Source: Phycisphaerales bacterium (GTDB lineage: Bacteria; Planctomycetota; Phycisphaerae; Phycisphaerales; UBA1924). Taken from it: a DNA stretch of 40,833 bases. Below are positions 14,975 through 24,011 of this stretch, piece by piece. Below the pieces are notes generated by a model that worked only from the letters and a program-made list of their open reading frames with translations, was not told the origin of the DNA and ran no database searches. The DNA is taken from contig JALHOJ010000036.1 in assembly GCA_022843045.1 (NCBI GenBank), positions 1 through 40,833 of the forward strand, read 5' to 3'. Position 1 is the stretch's first letter; every line of letters starts with the position of its first letter. Both the position numbers and the translations under genes were made by a program.

Positions 14975-16975
14975 ATGGCGATTCAATCTCTCAGCGAGGA
15001 GCAGGTTCAGACGTGGTCGCGGGAGCAGAAGGATCGGTGGTGGCTTGCGAATGTGTTTCGGGGGAACATGCCGCAGCTGACGTTGCGGTCGGCTGTCACC
15101 GGATTTTTGCTGGGGGGGTTGCTGTCGGCGACGAACTTGTATGTCGGGGCGAAGACGGGGTGGACGCTTGGGGTGGGGCTGACGAGCGTGATTCTGGCGT
15201 TCGCGGCGTTTCGGGTGATGTCCGCGATCGGGGCGCGGGACATGACGATTCTGGAGAACAACGCGAGCCAGTCGATCGCGACGGCGGCGGGGTATATGAC
15301 GGGGCCGTTGATTTCGGGCATGGCGGCGTACATGTGGGTGACGAACGCGGCGATGCCTTGGCATCAGATGCTGCTGTTCAATGTGGTGCTGAGCATCTTG
15401 GGCGTGCTGGTGGCGTTTCCGATGAAGCGGCGGTTCATCAATGATGAGCAGCAGCCGTTTCCGGAGGGGCGGGCGTGCGGGGTGGTCTTGGACACGCTGT
15501 ACACGTCGGCGGCGGCGGTTGGGATGTTTAAGGCGAAGGTGCTGATGATCGCGGCGGGGGCGGCGGGGTTCATCCAGTTCATCTCGGGCGACAGCTACAT
15601 GAAGCTGATCCAGGAGAAGTGGCTGGGGTTTGCGAAGGCGTGGTACTTGCCTCACAATCTTGATCCGCTGTATGCGTGGCTGGCGAAGACCAACAGCGAG
15701 CCGCGGCTGGCGGGCGTGACGTTCAAGCAGCTTGCGCTCAATCCCGCGCTGGATCTGGCGATGATCGGGGCGGGGGGCCTGATGGGGATTCGCTCGGCGG
15801 GGAGCATGATGATCGGGATGATTCTGAACTTCGTGATCATCGTGCCTTGGATGATTACGGCGGGGAACATCCTGCCCAAGTCGGGCACGATCGCTGCTGG
15901 TGATGCGGTGTTTGGGCGGGCGCACATTCTCAACACGTGGGCTCTGTGGTGGGGCATTGTGCTGATGGTGACGGCGGCGATGGTGTCGCTGTTTGCGAAG
16001 CCGGAGATTTTTGTCGAGGCGTTCAAGACGCTGCTGGGCGGGAAGAAGAAGCAGCAGGGAGCGGACGTGCTCAAAGACATTGAGCTGCCCCTGTGGATCA
16101 GTTGGGTGGGGATTCCGATCGTGGGCGCAATCAGCGTGTGGATGGCGCACGATTGGTTCGGGGTGTCGTGGCTGTATGGGGCGTTGGCGATTCCGCTGAT
16201 CATCGTGTTGACGCTGATCGCGGCGAGCAGCACGGGGATGACGGGGATCACGCCGACGGGGAGCTTGTCGAAAATTCCGCAGTTTGCGTTTGGGGCGGCG
16301 GACCCGAAGCATCCGCCGACGAACCTGATGACGGGGGTGATGTGCGTGGAGGTTGCGAGCAATGCGAGCAATCTGCTGATGGACATCAAGCCGGGGTACA
16401 TGCTGGGCGGGAAGCCGCGGCATCAGGCGTGGGGGCATTGCATCGGGATCATCGCGGGGGCGCTGGCGAGCACGCCGCTGTTTTACCTGCTGTTCATGCA
16501 GGGGTACAGCCCTGAGAAGGCGGCGACGAGCGCGACGCATGTTCAGGACACGATGGTGACGGAGCAGTTTTCGTTTCCGAGCGCGCTGCAGTGGAAGGGC
16601 GTGAGCGACCTGGTCACTTCGATCTTTGGCGAGGGGACGGGGACGTTGCTCACGCCCTCGATCATCACGAGCATGATCATCGCTGGGGTGGTGGGCCTGA
16701 TCATGGAGATCGTGCGAATCAAGAGCAAGGGGAAGTTCCCGCTGTCGCCCTTGGCGATCGGGCTGGGGGTGGTGGTGCCTCCGGACAGCACGCTGTGCAT
16801 GTTTGCGGGCGCGCTGTTCTTCTCGTGGATGCACAAGCGGTACAAGGACAAGAAGGAGTCGGGCGGGCACAGGTTGTGGATTGATTGCCACGAGCCGATT
16901 TGCGCGGGGATCATCGCGGGGGCGGCGCTGATCGGCATCGGGGACACGCTGGTGAAGGTGTTCCTGCTGAAGTGA
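14975..16975 (+). CDS. OPT family oligopeptide transporter
   Basis: The 666-residue integral membrane protein has about 14-16 predicted helices. Landmarks of the OPT superfamily include GGLLSATNLYVGAKTGW (helix 1 region), FPEGRACGVVLDTL, GMTGITPTGSLSKIPQ, SNLLMDIKPGYMLGGKPRHQ and a C-terminal PPDSTLCMFAGALFFSW. The family carries oligopeptides or metal-chelate conjugates into the cell, usually by proton symport. The length matches prokaryotic members. The ATG at 14975 is chosen over an upstream in-frame ATG because the extra 34 residues translate a repeat element and are Arg/Pro-rich. It converges with the cupin gene ending at 17007. No partner gene is adjacent, so the substrate is unresolved. 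Confidence 0.93.
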   Translation: MAIQSLSEEQVQTWSREQKDRWWLANVFRGNMPQLTLRSAVTGFLLGGLLSATNLYVGAKTGWTLGVGLTSVILAFAAFRVMSAIGARDMTILENNASQSIATAAGYMTGPLISGMAAYMWVTNAAMPWHQMLLFNVVLSILGVLVAFPMKRRFINDEQQPFPEGRACGVVLDTLYTSAAAVGMFKAKVLMIAAGAAGFIQFISGDSYMKLIQEKWLGFAKAWYLPHNLDPLYAWLAKTNSEPRLAGVTFKQLALNPALDLAMIGAGGLMGIRSAGSMMIGMILNFVIIVPWMITAGNILPKSGTIAAGDAVFGRAHILNTWALWWGIVLMVTAAMVSLFAKPEIFVEAFKTLLGGKKKQQGADVLKDIELPLWISWVGIPIVGAISVWMAHDWFGVSWLYGALAIPLIIVLTLIAASSTGMTGITPTGSLSKIPQFAFGAADPKHPPTNLMTGVMCVEVASNASNLLMDIKPGYMLGGKPRHQAWGHCIGIIAGALASTPLFYLLFMQGYSPEKAATSATHVQDTMVTEQFSFPSALQWKGVSDLVTSIFGEGTGTLLTPSIITSMIIAGVVGLIMEIVRIKSKGKFPLSPLAIGLGVVVPPDSTLCMFAGALFFSWMHKRYKDKKESGGHRLWIDCHEPICAGIIAGAALIGIGDTLVKVFLLK

Positions 16976-17006
16976 CGGCGGGGCATCTGGCGAATGCGCT
17001 GGCGGA

Positions 17007-17525
17007 TCAGCCTGGCGTTTCGAGAAGGCCCATTTCGCGGGCGATGCTCATCACTTCGTCGATATCTTGCTCTCGCTTGATTGCGAGGCCGGTTGCGAAG
17101 CTGCATGGTTCAAATCGATGTCCGATTCTGCGGTACACATTCTCGACGCCGCCTGGGGACATGGCCATGTGGACGATGGAAATGGTGTTGCCGGGGTTCC
17201 AGGCTTGGCGGGGCGTGCCGGGGGGAATGGTGTACCGCTCTCCCGGGTGGAGGAGGACATCTTCGCCGTGAATGTGGAGCGCGCCGATGCCTTGCATGGT
17301 GCAGTATGTCTGCGTGTGGGTGGGGTGGGCGTGGAGCGGGGAGTCGTCACGGGAATGTGGCGCGTCGATGAGCTCAATGAGGGAGAAGGCTCCGTCGGAG
17401 TCTTCGGCGCTGACGAGGACGATGGCGACTTCGCCGGCGACGATCCACTTCTCGTAGCCGAGCCAGCGGGCGGAGGCAGCGTGCATGACTGCCTCGGACA
17501 GGTTTGGGGGCACCCCACGCTCCAT
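17007..17525 (-). CDS. Single cupin-domain protein with altered metal motif
   Basis: The 172-residue protein carries one cupin domain (about residues 25-140). Motif 1 is HAHPTHTQTYCTMQG with His65, His67 and Gln72. Motif 2 is GERYTIPPGTPRQAWN, where the usual metal-binding His is Arg106. The metal site is therefore probably weakened, and the protein may bind a ligand without oxygenase activity. The ATG at 17525 is 11 nt after the stop of the bicupin gene, so the two are co-transcribed and likely coupled. The sequence is similar in layout to both halves of the bicupin, suggesting duplication from one ancestral domain. A longer in-frame start at 17906 overlaps the bicupin gene and gives an Arg-rich extension; rejected. 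Confidence 0.8.
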   Translation of the reverse strand: MERGVPPNLSEAVMHAASARWLGYEKWIVAGEVAIVLVSAEDSDGAFSLIELIDAPHSRDDSPLHAHPTHTQTYCTMQGIGALHIHGEDVLLHPGERYTIPPGTPRQAWNPGNTISIVHMAMSPGGVENVYRRIGHRFEPCSFATGLAIKREQDIDEVMSIAREMGLLETPG

Positions 17526-17536
17526 TGGGCAGGAGT

Positions 17537-18712
17537 CTAAGACGTGAGCGTCGTTTCGGTGTGGTCGCCTCCGGCGGCGTTGTGTCGATCGATGAGTTTG
17601 CTGAGCTCCAGCCCAGACAATGTGGGCGACAGGATCGAATCGGAAAAAAGTACCTCGCGAGGGATCGAGGATTGGCGGATGATGGACTCGAGGCCGGATG
17701 GGGAACTGAGCACCAGCAACCGCGCGCGCACGCCTGCTTTGTTGTGTACGCGATGGGGCATGCCTGCGGGGAAATAGACGCTTTCGCCTGCCCCGATTTT
17801 CTTGTCTTCGACGGTGCCATCGGGGAGGGTTCGTTTGTAGATCATCTCGCCGGACAGGACGAGGTAGTACTGGGATTCGCGGGTGTGCACATGGGTGGGT
17901 GCGCACTGGTGGCTGGAGGGACTGGTGACGATTTCGGTGACGAAGAGATTACCGCCGGTTTCTTTCCCGGTTGCGATGATGGTCACGTCGTCACCCAGCA
18001 TGCTGACGCATTCGAAGCCGCCGGGCGTTGCGCAGTGAAGTTCGGTGCGTTCGAGGAAAGTGGCGGGACCCGTGGGGACGACTTGAGGGAGGGCGGCGGG
18101 GTGAGCAGGTTGGGGTTCCGACCTCGCTTCTGCATCCGATTCTGACTTTGGGGCTGGAGTGCCACAACTGACACCACCAAAGAGTGACTGCCATGTCGGA
18201 AGCGCCGCACTGATCGGAAGGGAGTACGACGTGAAGGCAGAGCCTTGATCAAGCATCCATGCGCGGGATGCTTCCATGAAAGCGTGGTACTCGATCTTGG
18301 TAAAGGTTGGGAAAGGCGTGGGCTCGGTGAGGTTGACCGGGCAGCCGAAGCGGCGGTAGAACGCTTCGCCGTTGCACGCGGACATCATCATGATGAAGCG
18401 GCTGACGCTGGGGCCCGCGTTCCAGACCCGGTGGATCGTGTTGGGGGGAATGACGAGGCGATCGCCCTGCTGGAGCAGGCCGGACCTGTCGCCAAGTTCG
18501 TACGCGAGGCAGCCTTCGAGGACGAGGTAGGTCTGCTCGACGTCGTGGGTATGGGGATAGAACCAATCGCGATCGGTTTCGCGGTAGGGTGATTGGAAAA
18601 GGACGGCGAAGTACGCCCCGTTGGTTTGCTCGGACGTGGTGACAAGGGTCAGGTGATCCCCGAGGACCCAGAACGCCTCCGCTCCTTTCATCAGCGGCTC
18701 ACATAACTGCAT
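17537..18712 (-). CDS. Bicupin protein (quercetin-dioxygenase-like fold)
   Basis: The 391-residue protein has two cupin domains joined by a Pro/Ala/Ser-rich linker (about 185-215). Domain 1 (15-130) has His54, His56, Glu59 and His94 (IPPNTIHRVWN). Domain 2 (235-340) has His274, His276, Glu279 and His320 (FPAGMPHRVHN). Both sets can hold a divalent metal, as in quercetinase-type and other small-molecule dioxygenases or isomerases. It is the first gene of a two-gene unit and is divergent, across 171 nt, from homogentisate dioxygenase, so shared regulation with aromatic catabolism is plausible but not proven. The ATG has GGAG about 9 nt upstream. Substrate unknown. Confidence 0.85.
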   Translation of the reverse strand: MQLCEPLMKGAEAFWVLGDHLTLVTTSEQTNGAYFAVLFQSPYRETDRDWFYPHTHDVEQTYLVLEGCLAYELGDRSGLLQQGDRLVIPPNTIHRVWNAGPSVSRFIMMMSACNGEAFYRRFGCPVNLTEPTPFPTFTKIEYHAFMEASRAWMLDQGSAFTSYSLPISAALPTWQSLFGGVSCGTPAPKSESDAEARSEPQPAHPAALPQVVPTGPATFLERTELHCATPGGFECVSMLGDDVTIIATGKETGGNLFVTEIVTSPSSHQCAPTHVHTRESQYYLVLSGEMIYKRTLPDGTVEDKKIGAGESVYFPAGMPHRVHNKAGVRARLLVLSSPSGLESIIRQSSIPREVLFSDSILSPTLSGLELSKLIDRHNAAGGDHTETTLTS

Positions 18713-18883
18713 CTGCTCTGCTCCGCCCCCTCGCGAGTGTTCTCCATTTCATCCGAACCACTTGATCGGGATGTTCGAGCGAATGGCGTGCGTAGTTGCT
18801 ACTGTTTTTCGGATATTCCTGGTGTTTCCGTATTGCCCCCCCCCTACCTCACGAGGGTTTTGGACCTGTGATCGGAGTCAGCG

Positions 18884-20323
18884 ATGCCTTTTTACACGAA
18901 GCTCGGCCTCATTCCCCAGAAGCGGCATGTGCAGTTCCGTCGGCCTGACGGGTGTTTGTACTCGGAGGAGGTGTTTGGGACGGAGGGGTTTGTCGGTCCA
19001 ACGACGACCATGTACCACATTCACCCCCCGACGCAGGTGTATGGGTGGAAGCCGCTGTACTCGACGAAGGTCGAGTACGTCGAGCAGGACATCATGCGGA
19101 TGCGGCATGTGATGACGGGCGGCCAGCGGATGCCGGCGCATGGGGACTGCGTGACGGGGCGGGTGGTGCTGTTTGGCAACGCCGACTGCGAGATGGCGGT
19201 GGGCAACCCTGCGGAGCAGATGGGGTACCACTACAAGAACGGGCAGGGGGACGAGTGCATCTTCATCCATTACGGGTCGGGCGTGTGTCACACGATGCTG
19301 GGGACGCTGAAGTTTGGGCCGCGGGACTATGTGGTGATTCCCAAGGGCGTGATCTACAAGTTGATCTGGGACAAGCGGGAGAACGGGGCGGACGGGAAGC
19401 CCGCGGATGGGGGGCCCTCGATTGAGAACACGCCGTATGGGCGTTACTTGCTGATCGAGACGAGCAACGGCAGCCACATTGGGCCGCCGCCTCGGTATGT
19501 GAGCAAGGCGAACGGGCAGTTCTTGGAGCATGCGCCGTATTGCGAGCGGGACTTCCGGTTGCCGGAGTTTCCGATGACTTGGGACGAGCGCGGGGACTTC
19601 CCGGTGCGGATCAAGGCGCGGGACCTGGTGCACGAGTACGTGTACCACTACCACCCGCTCGATATCGTCGGCTGGGACGGGTGCTACTACCCGTTCATCT
19701 TCAACGCGGATGACTTCAGCCCGATCACGGGGAAGCTGCACATGCCGCCGCCGATTCATCAGACGTTTGAGGCGCACAACTTCGTGATCTGTACGTTTGC
19801 GCCGCGGATGCTGGATTACCACCCGCAGAGCATCAAGGTGCCGTACAACCACAGCAACCTGGACAGCGATGAAGTGTTGTACTACGTGGATGGGAATTTT
19901 GGCAGCCGGAAGGGGATCGAGATCGGCAGCCTGACGGCGCATCCGCAGGGCATTCCGCACGGGCCGCATCCGGGGACGATCGAGGCGAGCCTCGCGGCGA
20001 CGCACACGCAGGAACTTGCCGTGATGTGCGACACGTTCCGGCCACTGTTTCCGACGAAGGCGGCGCTGGGCTTGGATGATCCCAAGTATCCGGCGAGCTG
20101 GCAGGGCGAGCACTTCCCAGGGTTGTCGACCGGGAAGATGCACTTGAACGGCGTGACGGTGCCGCCCGCGAGCGCGGCGGCGTTCCCGCGGGAAGTGCAG
20201 CCGGTGGCGGTGATCAAGGCTGGGGTGGCGGATGTGCGGCTGCCGGCGCCGACGCCGCCGAGCGGCAATGGGAATGCTGCGGCGGGGGTGAAGACGACGA
20301 CGGCGAATGTGTGGGGGCCGTGA
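18884..20323 (+). CDS. hmgA: Homogentisate 1,2-dioxygenase
   Basis: The 479-residue enzyme would open the ring of homogentisate to maleylacetoacetate in tyrosine/phenylalanine breakdown, using non-haem Fe(II). Motifs fit the bacterial branch of the family: YTKLGLIPQKRH at the N-terminus, TTMYHIHPPTQV, GYHYKNGQGDECIFIHYGSG, FEAHNFVICTFAPR and YNHSNLDSDEVLYYVDGNF. By alignment to the human enzyme the likely iron ligands are His323, Glu330 (or Asp329) and His359, with His353 matching human His365. The last 60 residues are Ala/Pro-rich and not conserved. No fumarylacetoacetase, maleylacetoacetate isomerase or 4-HPP dioxygenase gene lies nearby. Related homogentisate-like substrates cannot be excluded. 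Confidence 0.87.
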   Translation: MPFYTKLGLIPQKRHVQFRRPDGCLYSEEVFGTEGFVGPTTTMYHIHPPTQVYGWKPLYSTKVEYVEQDIMRMRHVMTGGQRMPAHGDCVTGRVVLFGNADCEMAVGNPAEQMGYHYKNGQGDECIFIHYGSGVCHTMLGTLKFGPRDYVVIPKGVIYKLIWDKRENGADGKPADGGPSIENTPYGRYLLIETSNGSHIGPPPRYVSKANGQFLEHAPYCERDFRLPEFPMTWDERGDFPVRIKARDLVHEYVYHYHPLDIVGWDGCYYPFIFNADDFSPITGKLHMPPPIHQTFEAHNFVICTFAPRMLDYHPQSIKVPYNHSNLDSDEVLYYVDGNFGSRKGIEIGSLTAHPQGIPHGPHPGTIEASLAATHTQELAVMCDTFRPLFPTKAALGLDDPKYPASWQGEHFPGLSTGKMHLNGVTVPPASAAAFPREVQPVAVIKAGVADVRLPAPTPPSGNGNAAAGVKTTTANVWGP

Positions 20324-20423
20324 GGGTGGCCCGCCACTCTGCCCCCCGGGCGGGAGGAGTTTGCTGCGGGCACACTCAAGTCCCTTTGCTGCATCGTCGC
20401 GGAACGGTGGAGTTGGTTCTGGT

Positions 20424-21224
20424 ATGTTGATGTCTTTCTTCCAACGACTGTTCGGCAGGCACGCCGGCGGGCGGGAAGAAGTCCATCCGAATACTGCGCG
20501 CGTCGCGGAGGCACTGCTCGCCGCGAGGCGCGTGGCTTGGACGCCGGAAGTGGGCGAGGGAGAGGGCGGCATTGCCGCATCTCGGTTTGGTGGTCGCCCG
20601 GCGTTGCGGCGCGGCGAGTTGCATGCTCCGCTGTGCGGCGTGTGCTCGCGGCCGATGCCTTTGTGGTTGCAACTGGATCTGGAATCGCTGCCGGGGGATG
20701 CGAAGGCGATGCTCCCGGAGGCTCTGGGGCGTGGTCTTTTTCAGTTGTTCTACTGCACGCGAGAGGATTGTGAGTGCGCGGATTGTGGGGCGTTTCCAGC
20801 CAACAGTGTCGTTCGCTTTGATGCGATCAACGGCAGCGAAGTTCTGCGTGATGCCGATCCCGCAGATCATCCTGCACAGTTGATTCGCGGGTGGAAGGTG
20901 AGGGCTGAGATTCCCGGCGACGGCGAGTATCCCGTGGAGGCTGCGGAGGGAATCACGGAAGAGGATATCGGTGAGTTTTACAACCGACCGGGTTCACTCT
21001 CGACCATGCTTCCTGCGGACAAGGACAAGCTTCTGGGATGGCCCGATTGGGTACAAGGCGTGTGGTATCCCGATTGCCCAGATTGCGGCAAGCCGATGGC
21101 GTATCTCTTTCAGATCGCCAGCAACGATCATGTCGACTTCATGTTTGGTGACTCAGGCGTTGGGCATGTGTTTTTCTGCGCCGAGCACCTGAAGCGTGCG
21201 ACGTTTGTCTGGCAGTGTTGCTGA
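20424..21224 (+). CDS. DUF1963 (YwqG-like) protein with Cys-pair motifs
   Basis: The 266-residue protein matches the DUF1963/YwqG pattern: IAASRFGGRPALRRGELHAP, the CGVC..P motif, then LWLQLDLESLP, with a second half reading WYPDCPDCGKPMAYLFQIAS and a final GHVFFCAEH. Several cysteine pairs (CGVC, CTREDCECADC, CPDC) could bind zinc; most DUF1963 proteins lack so many. The first 60 residues are variable and begin with a short amphipathic stretch (MSFFQRLFGR) that may touch the membrane. The function of the family is unknown; members are often linked to contact-dependent or immunity-type loci, but nothing here shows that. ATG at 20424 or 20430 are both possible. Confidence 0.72.
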   Translation: MLMSFFQRLFGRHAGGREEVHPNTARVAEALLAARRVAWTPEVGEGEGGIAASRFGGRPALRRGELHAPLCGVCSRPMPLWLQLDLESLPGDAKAMLPEALGRGLFQLFYCTREDCECADCGAFPANSVVRFDAINGSEVLRDADPADHPAQLIRGWKVRAEIPGDGEYPVEAAEGITEEDIGEFYNRPGSLSTMLPADKDKLLGWPDWVQGVWYPDCPDCGKPMAYLFQIASNDHVDFMFGDSGVGHVFFCAEHLKRATFVWQCC

Positions 21225-21320
21225 TCCAGTGATCGCATCGCACGGCTGTGATGATGCCGGGTGGTTTAGGGAGCGAAGGCTTGCCCACCCCAACCCCTCC
21301 CTCTGGGAGGGGCTTTCGGA

Positions 21321-21350
21321 CACGGACCTGAGGACAGGTCCGTGCCACGG
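21321..21350. repeat. AGGA-loop/CCAC-foot hairpin repeat
   Basis: CACGGACCTG (21321-21330) pairs perfectly over 10 bp with CAGGTCCGTG (21335-21344), loop AGGA, followed by CCACGG. The element ends exactly at the stop codon (21351-21353) of the minus-strand gene. It has the longest stem in the family and a stem sequence different from all other copies. Confidence 0.75.
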
Positions 21351-21809
21351 CTATGCCTCCATGTAGAAGCCGCCGCCGGCATCTCGGAGTTTGCCTGCCT
21401 TGACGAGGGCTCGCCAGAGGCCGGCGGGGAAGCCGTCAGGGGGGCGGATGGCGTCGACGCCGGAGGGTTTGCCGTCGGTCATGGGGCGGTTGGTGAGTTT
21501 GGATTCGTCGGCGAGGCGGGTGAGCTTGAGGCGTTTTGTAAAGGCGTTGAGGGCGCGGTCGAGGTCGGCTTTGGGGTAGGTCTCGGTGGGGGCAGCCGCG
21601 GCGGCGGTGGCTTGGGATTCGAGGGAGCGGACGAAGGCTTCGGCGGCGGGGACGTCCTTAGCGGCGAGGAGGCGGTCGACGGCGGCGGTGTCCGAGGTGG
21701 CGCGGCTGAGGAGGCGGCCGACGAGGGCCCAGTTTTCGGCGGCTTTGCTCGGGGCAATTGGTTTGTTGAGTTCGGCCAGGAGCGAGCGGATTTTGTCCAT
21801 GGCGTTCAT
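21351..21809 (-). CDS. Small conserved-looking cytoplasmic protein, function unknown
   Basis: The 152-residue protein is helical and Ala-rich (about residues 1-95) with a distinct C-terminal segment PDGFPAGLWRALVKAGKLRDAGGGFYMEA-like (given here only by its start PDGFPAGLWRALVKAGKLR) that looks like a small winged or DNA-end-binding-type tail but is not recognised. No signal peptide or membrane helix is present. Starts at 21809 (ATG) or 21800 (ATG) are both possible, and an upstream in-frame ATG at 21869 would add residues of poor composition. The stop codon touches a hairpin repeat. The gene is convergent with the DUF1963 gene and stands alone on its strand. Confidence 0.65.
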   Translation of the reverse strand: MNAMDKIRSLLAELNKPIAPSKAAENWALVGRLLSRATSDTAAVDRLLAAKDVPAAEAFVRSLESQATAAAAAPTETYPKADLDRALNAFTKRLKLTRLADESKLTNRPMTDGKPSGVDAIRPPDGFPAGLWRALVKAGKLRDAGGGFYMEA

Positions 21810-21872
21810 GGGGGAGCGTAGCGGGATGGGAGGGGGAGAAAGGCCGGAAGAGATCTTCGCGGATTTCACTTC

Positions 21873-21909
21873 GCTCGCCCGTGGCTACATCCCGGTGGCC
21901 CTTCGGGCC
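21873..21909. repeat. Partial CCCGTGGCTAC/GGCCCTTCGGGCC repeat
   Basis: CGCCCGTGGCTACATCCCGG followed by the hairpin GGCCC-TTC-GGGCC (21897-21909) matches the right half of the element at 31255-31308. The left arm of the long hairpin is missing. It lies between the minus-strand gene and the membrane protein at 21987. Confidence 0.55.
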
Positions 21910-21986
21910 GAAGAGACGGAAGATGTGATTGAGCTGGCTGGAACCTATCTTGCGGAGCGGTTGCTCCGGGCTGGACTGAACTCGCT

Positions 21987-22469
21987 GTGACGCTTGTTGA
22001 TCTCACTTTGCTGCTGCATGGGCTTGCCACTTGCTTGATGGCGGGGCTGTGCTGGTGTGTGCAGGTGGTGCACTATCCGATGATGGGGCGCGTGCCGGGC
22101 GAGATGCTGAAGCAGTATGCGGCGGAGCATGCGCGGCGGATTACGTGGTTTGTTGCGCCGGTGATGTTGATCGAGGCGGTGACGGCGGGGTTGCTGCTGG
22201 TGATGGCGGTTGCTGGGCAGAATCTGGGATCGGAGTGGGCGTGGGGGTGGGCGTGGGTGCAGGGGGATTGGCGCGTGTTGGTGGGCGCGGGCGTGCTGGT
22301 GGTGATTTGGGTGAGCACGTTTGGGGTTTTGGTGCCGCTGCATGGGCGGTTGCAACGGACGGGGGATGTGTCGGTGGTTGGGAAGTTGGTGAGGCACAAC
22401 TGGATGCGCACGGTGTTGTGGACGGTGCGGGCGGTGTTGGCGTTGATGGTGTTGGCGGCGGGCGGGTGA
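21987..22469 (+). CDS. Four-helix membrane protein, function unknown
   Basis: The 160-residue protein has four predicted membrane helices (about residues 5-25, 52-77, 96-118, 138-158). The first helix region reads HGLATCLMAGLCWCVQVVHYP and contains two His and two Cys residues that could bind haem or metal; a second conserved-looking piece is VPLHGRLQ. I recall similar small proteins with HxxATxxMxGLxxxVQxVHYP as uncharacterised conserved membrane proteins but cannot name a family with certainty. The start is a GTG. The gene ends 24 nt before a hairpin repeat at 22493. Confidence 0.75.
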   Translation: MTLVDLTLLLHGLATCLMAGLCWCVQVVHYPMMGRVPGEMLKQYAAEHARRITWFVAPVMLIEAVTAGLLLVMAVAGQNLGSEWAWGWAWVQGDWRVLVGAGVLVVIWVSTFGVLVPLHGRLQRTGDVSVVGKLVRHNWMRTVLWTVRAVLALMVLAAGG

Positions 22470-22492
22470 ACACCTTGGTGTGGACGCGTTCG

Positions 22493-22546
22493 ACGGCCTG
22501 GAAGGCCGTGCCCCCCCGCGACTCTCGGGCGGGACGCCCGTGCCAC
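22493..22546. repeat. GGA-loop/GCCAC hairpin repeat, double copy
   Basis: ACGGCCT-GGA-AGGCCGT (22493-22509), a short C-rich spacer, then CGGGCG-GGA-CGCCCG (22526-22540) and TGCCAC (22541-22546). It is nearly the same layout as the copy at 14886-14939. Both sit directly before a gene start and are followed by a similar TCGGCTAC(A/G)GT stretch. Confidence 0.8.
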
Positions 22547-22571
22547 TGGCGTGCGTCGGCTACGGTTGCGG

Positions 22572-23987
22572 ATGAATTCGTCCCTTCGTTTGCTGGTTGC
22601 CGCGGGTGTTGCGTGTGTGGGTTCGCTTGCGCTGGTGTGCGGGGCGCTGGGGCAGGAGAAGCCGGTTGCGATTCTGAATGCGACGTTGATCACGCCGGAG
22701 GGGACGGGCGTGAAGACGCTTGAGAACGCGGCGCTGATCGTGCAGCATGGGAAGATCGTGAGCATCGGGGATGCGAGGACGATTCGGCTGTCGAGCGATG
22801 TCACGACGATTGACGCGGCGGGGAAGGTGTTGATGCCCGGGCTGGTGGATACGCACAGCCATGTGGGCGGGGCTGCGGGTGCGGACAGCAGCGCGACGAT
22901 TCAGCCGGACGTGCGGATTCTGGATTCGATCAATCCGTTGGACTCGGGGTATAACCGTGCGCGGAGCGGGGGGCTGACGACGCTGAATGTGATGCCTGGG
23001 TCTGGGCACTTATCGAGCGGGCAGACGATTTATCTGAAACTGCGGAAGGCGAGTCGGATTGAGGGGATGTACTTCTATCCCGACGCGGCGACGGCCCCCA
23101 CCACCATGCCTTGGCCGCCTGGCGGGCTGAAGATGGCGAACGGGACCAACAGCATTGGCGAGCCGCCATTTAGTGGGACGCGTGGGAAGAGCGCGGCGAT
23201 GGTGCGGGAGCGGTTCATCAAGGCGCAGGAGTATCAGGCGAAGTGGGCGAAGTACAACGATGCGGTGGCGAAGGGCGAGAAAGCTGATGCGCCCGAACGC
23301 GATCTGGGACTGGATGCGATTGTCGAGTGCCTTACTGGCAAGCGGATCGTGCATCATCACACGCACCGCGCGGATGACATCATGACGGTGATGCGGCTGC
23401 AGAAGGAATTTGGCTTCCGTGTGGTGCTGCATCACACCAGCGAGGCGTGGCGCGTGGCGGATGAACTTGCGGCGATCGCGAAGGAAGACGAGCGGTTCTT
23501 GGGGTGCTCGATCATCCTGGTGGACTCACCCGGCGGGAAGTTGGAGGCGGCGAACCTGCGGATGGACACGGGGACGATTCTGGAGAAGGCGGGCGTGCCC
23601 ACGTGCATTCACACGGATGACTGGATCAACGACTCGCGGTTTTTCCTGCGGAGCGGGGCTCTGGCAGTGCGGTTTGGGATGAGCCGGGATGCGGCGATTC
23701 GGGCGCTCACGATCGAGGGGGCGAAGATGCTCGATCTGGCGGATCGGGTGGGGTCGCTGGAGGCGGGGAAGGACGCGGACTTTGTGATTCTGTCGGGTGA
23801 TCCGTTCAGCGTGTACACGAAGGTGGAGCAGACGTGGATCGATGGGACGAAGGTGTTTGATCGTGCGAATGCTGAGGACCTGCTGTTCGCGACGGGCGGG
23901 TTTGGGGCGGGGCGGGATCAGGAGCCTTATCTGTGCTGTGCGCCCAATGGGGGATTCTCGTTTGGGGGGAAGGTGTGGGGGAATTAG
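22572..23987 (+). CDS. Secreted metal-dependent amidohydrolase
   Basis: The 471-residue protein has a signal peptide (residues 1-28, cut near GALGQ) followed by an amidohydrolase-superfamily (imidazolonepropionase/M38-like) fold. Metal ligands are visible: His95 and His97 in LVDTHSHVGG, a His-rich motif HHHTH (261-265), His287-His288 in VVLHHTSEA, and Asp349/Asp350 in IHTDD. The C-terminal strand GSLEAGKDADFVILSGDP closes the beta sandwich, as in urease-related hydrolases. The exported location suggests hydrolysis of an extracellular amide or peptide-like compound. The next gene is a paralogue that has lost these ligands. ATG at 22572 is preferred over a GTG at 22551 because it starts the signal peptide cleanly. 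Confidence 0.9.
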   Translation: MNSSLRLLVAAGVACVGSLALVCGALGQEKPVAILNATLITPEGTGVKTLENAALIVQHGKIVSIGDARTIRLSSDVTTIDAAGKVLMPGLVDTHSHVGGAAGADSSATIQPDVRILDSINPLDSGYNRARSGGLTTLNVMPGSGHLSSGQTIYLKLRKASRIEGMYFYPDAATAPTTMPWPPGGLKMANGTNSIGEPPFSGTRGKSAAMVRERFIKAQEYQAKWAKYNDAVAKGEKADAPERDLGLDAIVECLTGKRIVHHHTHRADDIMTVMRLQKEFGFRVVLHHTSEAWRVADELAAIAKEDERFLGCSIILVDSPGGKLEAANLRMDTGTILEKAGVPTCIHTDDWINDSRFFLRSGALAVRFGMSRDAAIRALTIEGAKMLDLADRVGSLEAGKDADFVILSGDPFSVYTKVEQTWIDGTKVFDRANAEDLLFATGGFGAGRDQEPYLCCAPNGGFSFGGKVWGN

Positions 23988-24011
23988 AGAAGGCACCAGG
24001 GATTGGGCACT

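Noticed and set aside
21826..21990. Short plus-strand frame ending in ERLLRAGLNSL before the membrane protein
   Set aside because: About 55 codons, partly made of a repeat element, with no conserved motif; more likely noncoding.
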